The notes under the pieces: model-generated | What the model was told of the DNA's origin: nothing | Database searches by the model: none | What the model saw: the letters and a program-made list of their open reading frames with translations, nothing else | Source of the DNA: Betaproteobacteria bacterium | GTDB lineage: Bacteria > Pseudomonadota > Gammaproteobacteria > Burkholderiales > UBA9220 | Assembly (NCBI GenBank): GCA_003519965.1 | Contig: DOVS01000170.1 | Coordinates: forward strand, 1 to 8,553 | Length of the DNA: 8,553 bases | Reading direction: 5' to 3' | Made by a program: the position numbers and the translations under genes | Shown: positions 6,333 through 8,553 of the stretch, piece after piece | How positions within the stretch are numbered: position 1 is the first letter of the stretch | How the letters are laid out: every line of letters begins with the position of its first letter

Positions 6333-8553
6333 ATGAATGAATTTTTTTCTTGGTGGACAGTGATTGCGCGTAATTCCCGGTATTTGATCGTGTTTGGCTT
6401 CAGCAGTGTATTAATGCTGTTGGCGATCATCGTTATTTTTGGCTTGAATCGAATGTCGGCGATTAATCAGCGGATCGAAGTCGTTGTTCGGCAGCAAAGC
6501 GTAAAAATCGAATGGATCGGCGCGATGCGAGATAGTTCACGGGAGCGCGCGTTACTCCTTCACCGCCTCGCTCTCGCGCCGGCGGCGAGTCGGCGCGCCG
6601 CGCTATGGACGGCGTTCCAGCAGAGCGCCGGGCGCTTCGACCGCGCGCGCGACCAGCTGAAGGCGATGAATCTCGGCGAGGGAGAGCGGCGCGCACTGGC
6701 GCAATTGTTACGGGAAACGGCGGCGAGCTTTCGACGGGAGGATCGGGCCGCCCAGGCTATTCGTGCGCGGCATGACGCCGCCGTCAAGGCGTTGCTGGCG
6801 GATGCGGCCGTTGCACAACGCCGGCAGATGATGCGCTTCGACCAACTGCTCCAGCTAGAGCATACGCGCTCCGATACGGCGGTGAACGCCTTGGAAAGTG
6901 GCTATACGCTCGCCTATCGCTGGATGTTGGGCGTCGGCGTACTCACCATGCTGCTGGGAGGCGGGATTGCGTTTTTCGTGACGCGCCGCACGGCGCGGAT
7001 AGAGGCGGCGTTGTTTCGGCAAAAGGAGCATGCCGAAGTGACGTTGTACTCCATTGCCGACGCGGTCATTACGACCGATGGCGACGGCCGTATCGACCAA
7101 ATGAATCATATGGCGGAAACATTGACCGGCTGGCGCGCGGCGGCGGCCCGAGGCCAGTTGTTGAGGACTGTTTTCCAGGTCGTGAACGAAACCACGCGCC
7201 AGCCTTTCGATCATCCCGCGTATGGCTCGATGCCGGACGGGCGGGCGGTGAGTCTCGACAGCAATCATTTATTGCTGAACGCAGCGGGCCGAGAATTTTC
7301 CATCGAGGATTCGGTCGCCCCCATTCGCAACCGCGAGGGAAAAACAACCGGTCTGGTGCTGGTATTTCACGATGTGACCGAGACCCGCTCCCTAGCCCGC
7401 CAACTGGCCTGGCAAGCACGGCATGACGCTTTAACCGGCCTAGTGAACCGCCGCGAATTTGAGGCCCGTCTTAACGCTTGCCTGGAGAGCATTCGCACCG
7501 GGGGCGGCGCCACTGCATTAGTGTATCTCGACCTGGGTCAGTTCAAAGTGGTCAACGATACTTGCGGCCATGTCGCCGGAGATGAGCTGCTGCGCCAATT
7601 GACGGCTTTATTGCAGGAATATTTACCTAAATCCGCTATTTTGGCCCGCCTGGGCGGGGACGAATTCGGGGCGTTGTTGCCGCATTGCTCCTTGACGGCG
7701 GCGGAGAACGCCGCCGGCGAATTGCTGGAGGCCGTGCAAGGGTTTCGCTTCGTGTGGGAAGATAAAACGTTTTCCATCGGTGCGAGCATCGGCGTTGTGG
7801 ATATTGGCGGCGGCCGCGGTAATTTCACCAGTTTGCTGGGCGCCGCCGACAGTGCTTGTCATATCGCCAAACGCAAGGGCCGTAACCGCATTCAAGTGTT
7901 TCGCGCCGACGATGTGGAGCTGGCGCGGCTGCACGGTGAAATGGCGTGGGTGTCGGGAATTTCCAGGGCGTTCGAGGAAGACCGCTTTCGTCTCTATTAC
8001 CAGTTGATCTCGCCAGTGGGGAAAAACGGCTACAATCGGGGCATGCACTGTGAAATTCTCTTGCGCATGGAAGGCGAGGATGGCGCGCTGGTTTCTCCTG
8101 GCGTTTTTATCCCAGCGGCGGAACGCTATCATTTAATGCCGACCTTGGATCGCTGGGTAATCCGTAAAACATTCCATACCTACCATGAAATTAGCCGCGA
8201 TGCGCCGGCGCAGCGCCAGGATACCTTCTCCATTAATTTATCGGGGGCGTCGCTGACGGATGATTACTTCCTGGAGTTCGTGCGCGACCAGCTCGCCTTG
8301 CACCATATTCCGCCGGAGGTTATTTGTTTTGAAATTACCGAAACCACCGCTATTGCCAACTTGCAGGCGGCCGGCGATTTTATTCAGGCGTTGCGGCAAT
8401 ATGGCTGTCGTTTCGCATTGGACGATTTCGGCAGCGGCATGTCGTCTTTCAGCTACCTGAAAAATCTTGCAGTCGATTATCTTAAAATCGATGGCGCTTT
8501 TGTCCGCGACATGGTGAACGACAGTATCGATTACGCCATGGTGGAGGCGATTA
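6333..8553 (+). CDS. Membrane sensor with PAS, GGDEF and EAL domains (cyclic-di-GMP turnover), 3' end missing
   Basis: This protein probably makes and/or degrades cyclic di-GMP at the inner membrane in response to a periplasmic and a cytosolic signal. Visible are 740 residues, with the frame open to the right edge. Order: TM1 17-38; an Arg/Ala-rich helical periplasmic domain 39-196, resembling four-helix-bundle chemoreceptor sensors; TM2 197-217; PAS 233-355 ([16 protein letters not shown] to [11 protein letters not shown]); GGDEF about 358-523, with [10 protein letters not shown] at 364 and GGDEF at 441-445; EAL from about 540. The GGDEF domain keeps metal-binding Asp400, but the second Asp of DLDxFK is Gly402, and the RxxD inhibition site is PKSA. 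The EAL domain keeps Glu574 (as EIL), Asn635, Glu667, Asp697-Asp698 and Lys718, so phosphodiesterase activity is likely. ATG 6333 is the first start after an in-frame TAA at 6327; it has no Shine-Dalgarno, and GTG 6360 with GGTGG before it is an alternative. The missing part should be about 70-80 residues of EAL. Confidence 0.93.
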   Translation, partial: MNEFFSWWTVIARNSRYLIVFGFSSVLMLLAIIVIFGLNRMSAINQRIEVVVRQQSVKIEWIGAMRDSSRERALLLHRLALAPAASRRAALWTAFQQSAGRFDRARDQLKAMNLGEGERRALAQLLRETAASFRREDRAAQAIRARHDAAVKALLADAAVAQRRQMMRFDQLLQLEHTRSDTAVNALESGYTLAYRWMLGVGVLTMLLGGGIAFFVTRRTARIEAALFRQKEHAEVTLYSIADAVITTDGDGRIDQMNHMAETLTGWRAAAARGQLLRTVFQVVNETTRQPFDHPAYGSMPDGRAVSLDSNHLLLNAAGREFSIEDSVAPIRNREGKTTGLVLVFHDVTETRSLARQLAWQARHDALTGLVNRREFEARLNACLESIRTGGGATALVYLDLGQFKVVNDTCGHVAGDELLRQLTALLQEYLPKSAILARLGGDEFGALLPHCSLTAAENAAGELLEAVQGFRFVWEDKTFSIGASIGVVDIGGGRGNFTSLLGAADSACHIAKRKGRNRIQVFRADDVELARLHGEMAWVSGISRAFEEDRFRLYYQLISPVGKNGYNRGMHCEILLRMEGEDGALVSPGVFIPAAERYHLMPTLDRWVIRKTFHTYHEISRDAPAQRQDTFSINLSGASLTDDYFLEFVRDQLALHHIPPEVICFEITETTAIANLQAAGDFIQALRQYGCRFALDDFGSGMSSFSYLKNLAVDYLKIDGAFVRDMVNDSIDYAMVEAI

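Noticed and set aside
6540..6800. Very GC-rich, Arg/Ala-rich stretch suspected of being a frameshift or inserted DNA
   Set aside because: The frame stays open from ATG 6333 through the PAS, GGDEF and EAL domains. The composition fits the long helices of a periplasmic sensor domain between two membrane segments.
7623..8132. Minus-strand open frame of 169 codons opposite the GGDEF/EAL gene
   Set aside because: It is a shadow of a strongly conserved coding region on the plus strand.

Overview
The window is a compact, moderately GC-rich stretch of bacterial chromosome with short gaps between genes. It looks like a proteobacterium, most likely a betaproteobacterium. The reasons are a BamD lipoprotein ending in a WWKLW-type tail and divergent from RluD, a long glutamine-dependent NAD synthetase of the roughly 535-residue class, and a GGDEF/EAL protein whose domain wording is typical of beta/gammaproteobacteria. 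The exact taxon cannot be read from the sequence alone.

Layout. From 1 to 2892 on the plus strand there is one tight operon: the 3' end of sucC, complete sucD, and nadE, separated by 13 and 4 bases. Together these encode succinyl-CoA synthetase (a TCA-cycle step) and the last step of NAD+ synthesis. On the minus strand, 3738 to 2947 is bamD, an outer-membrane assembly lipoprotein, converging on nadE across a 54-base gap. Divergent from bamD is rluD (23S rRNA pseudouridine synthase, 3737-4714), followed after 16 bases by rmuC (4731-6155), a membrane-anchored DNA recombination/limitation protein. A 177-base gap holds a 12-bp palindrome, a doubtful 30-codon ORF and an AT-rich, promoter-like leader with a spaced direct repeat. 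From 6333 to the right edge runs a large membrane sensor with a periplasmic helical domain, PAS, GGDEF and EAL domains, which lacks its 3' end.

Most of the window is ordinary housekeeping DNA, and I see no novel multi-gene system, mobile element, RNA gene or CRISPR array. The most interesting local points are these. The start codons of bamD and rluD appear to share the four bases CATG, so each promoter must lie inside the other gene, and a perfect TATAAT for bamD is visible inside rluD. The GGDEF domain keeps its GGDEF signature but has lost the RxxD product-inhibition site and carries Gly in place of the second Asp of its DxD motif, while the EAL domain keeps the catalytic residues that are visible.
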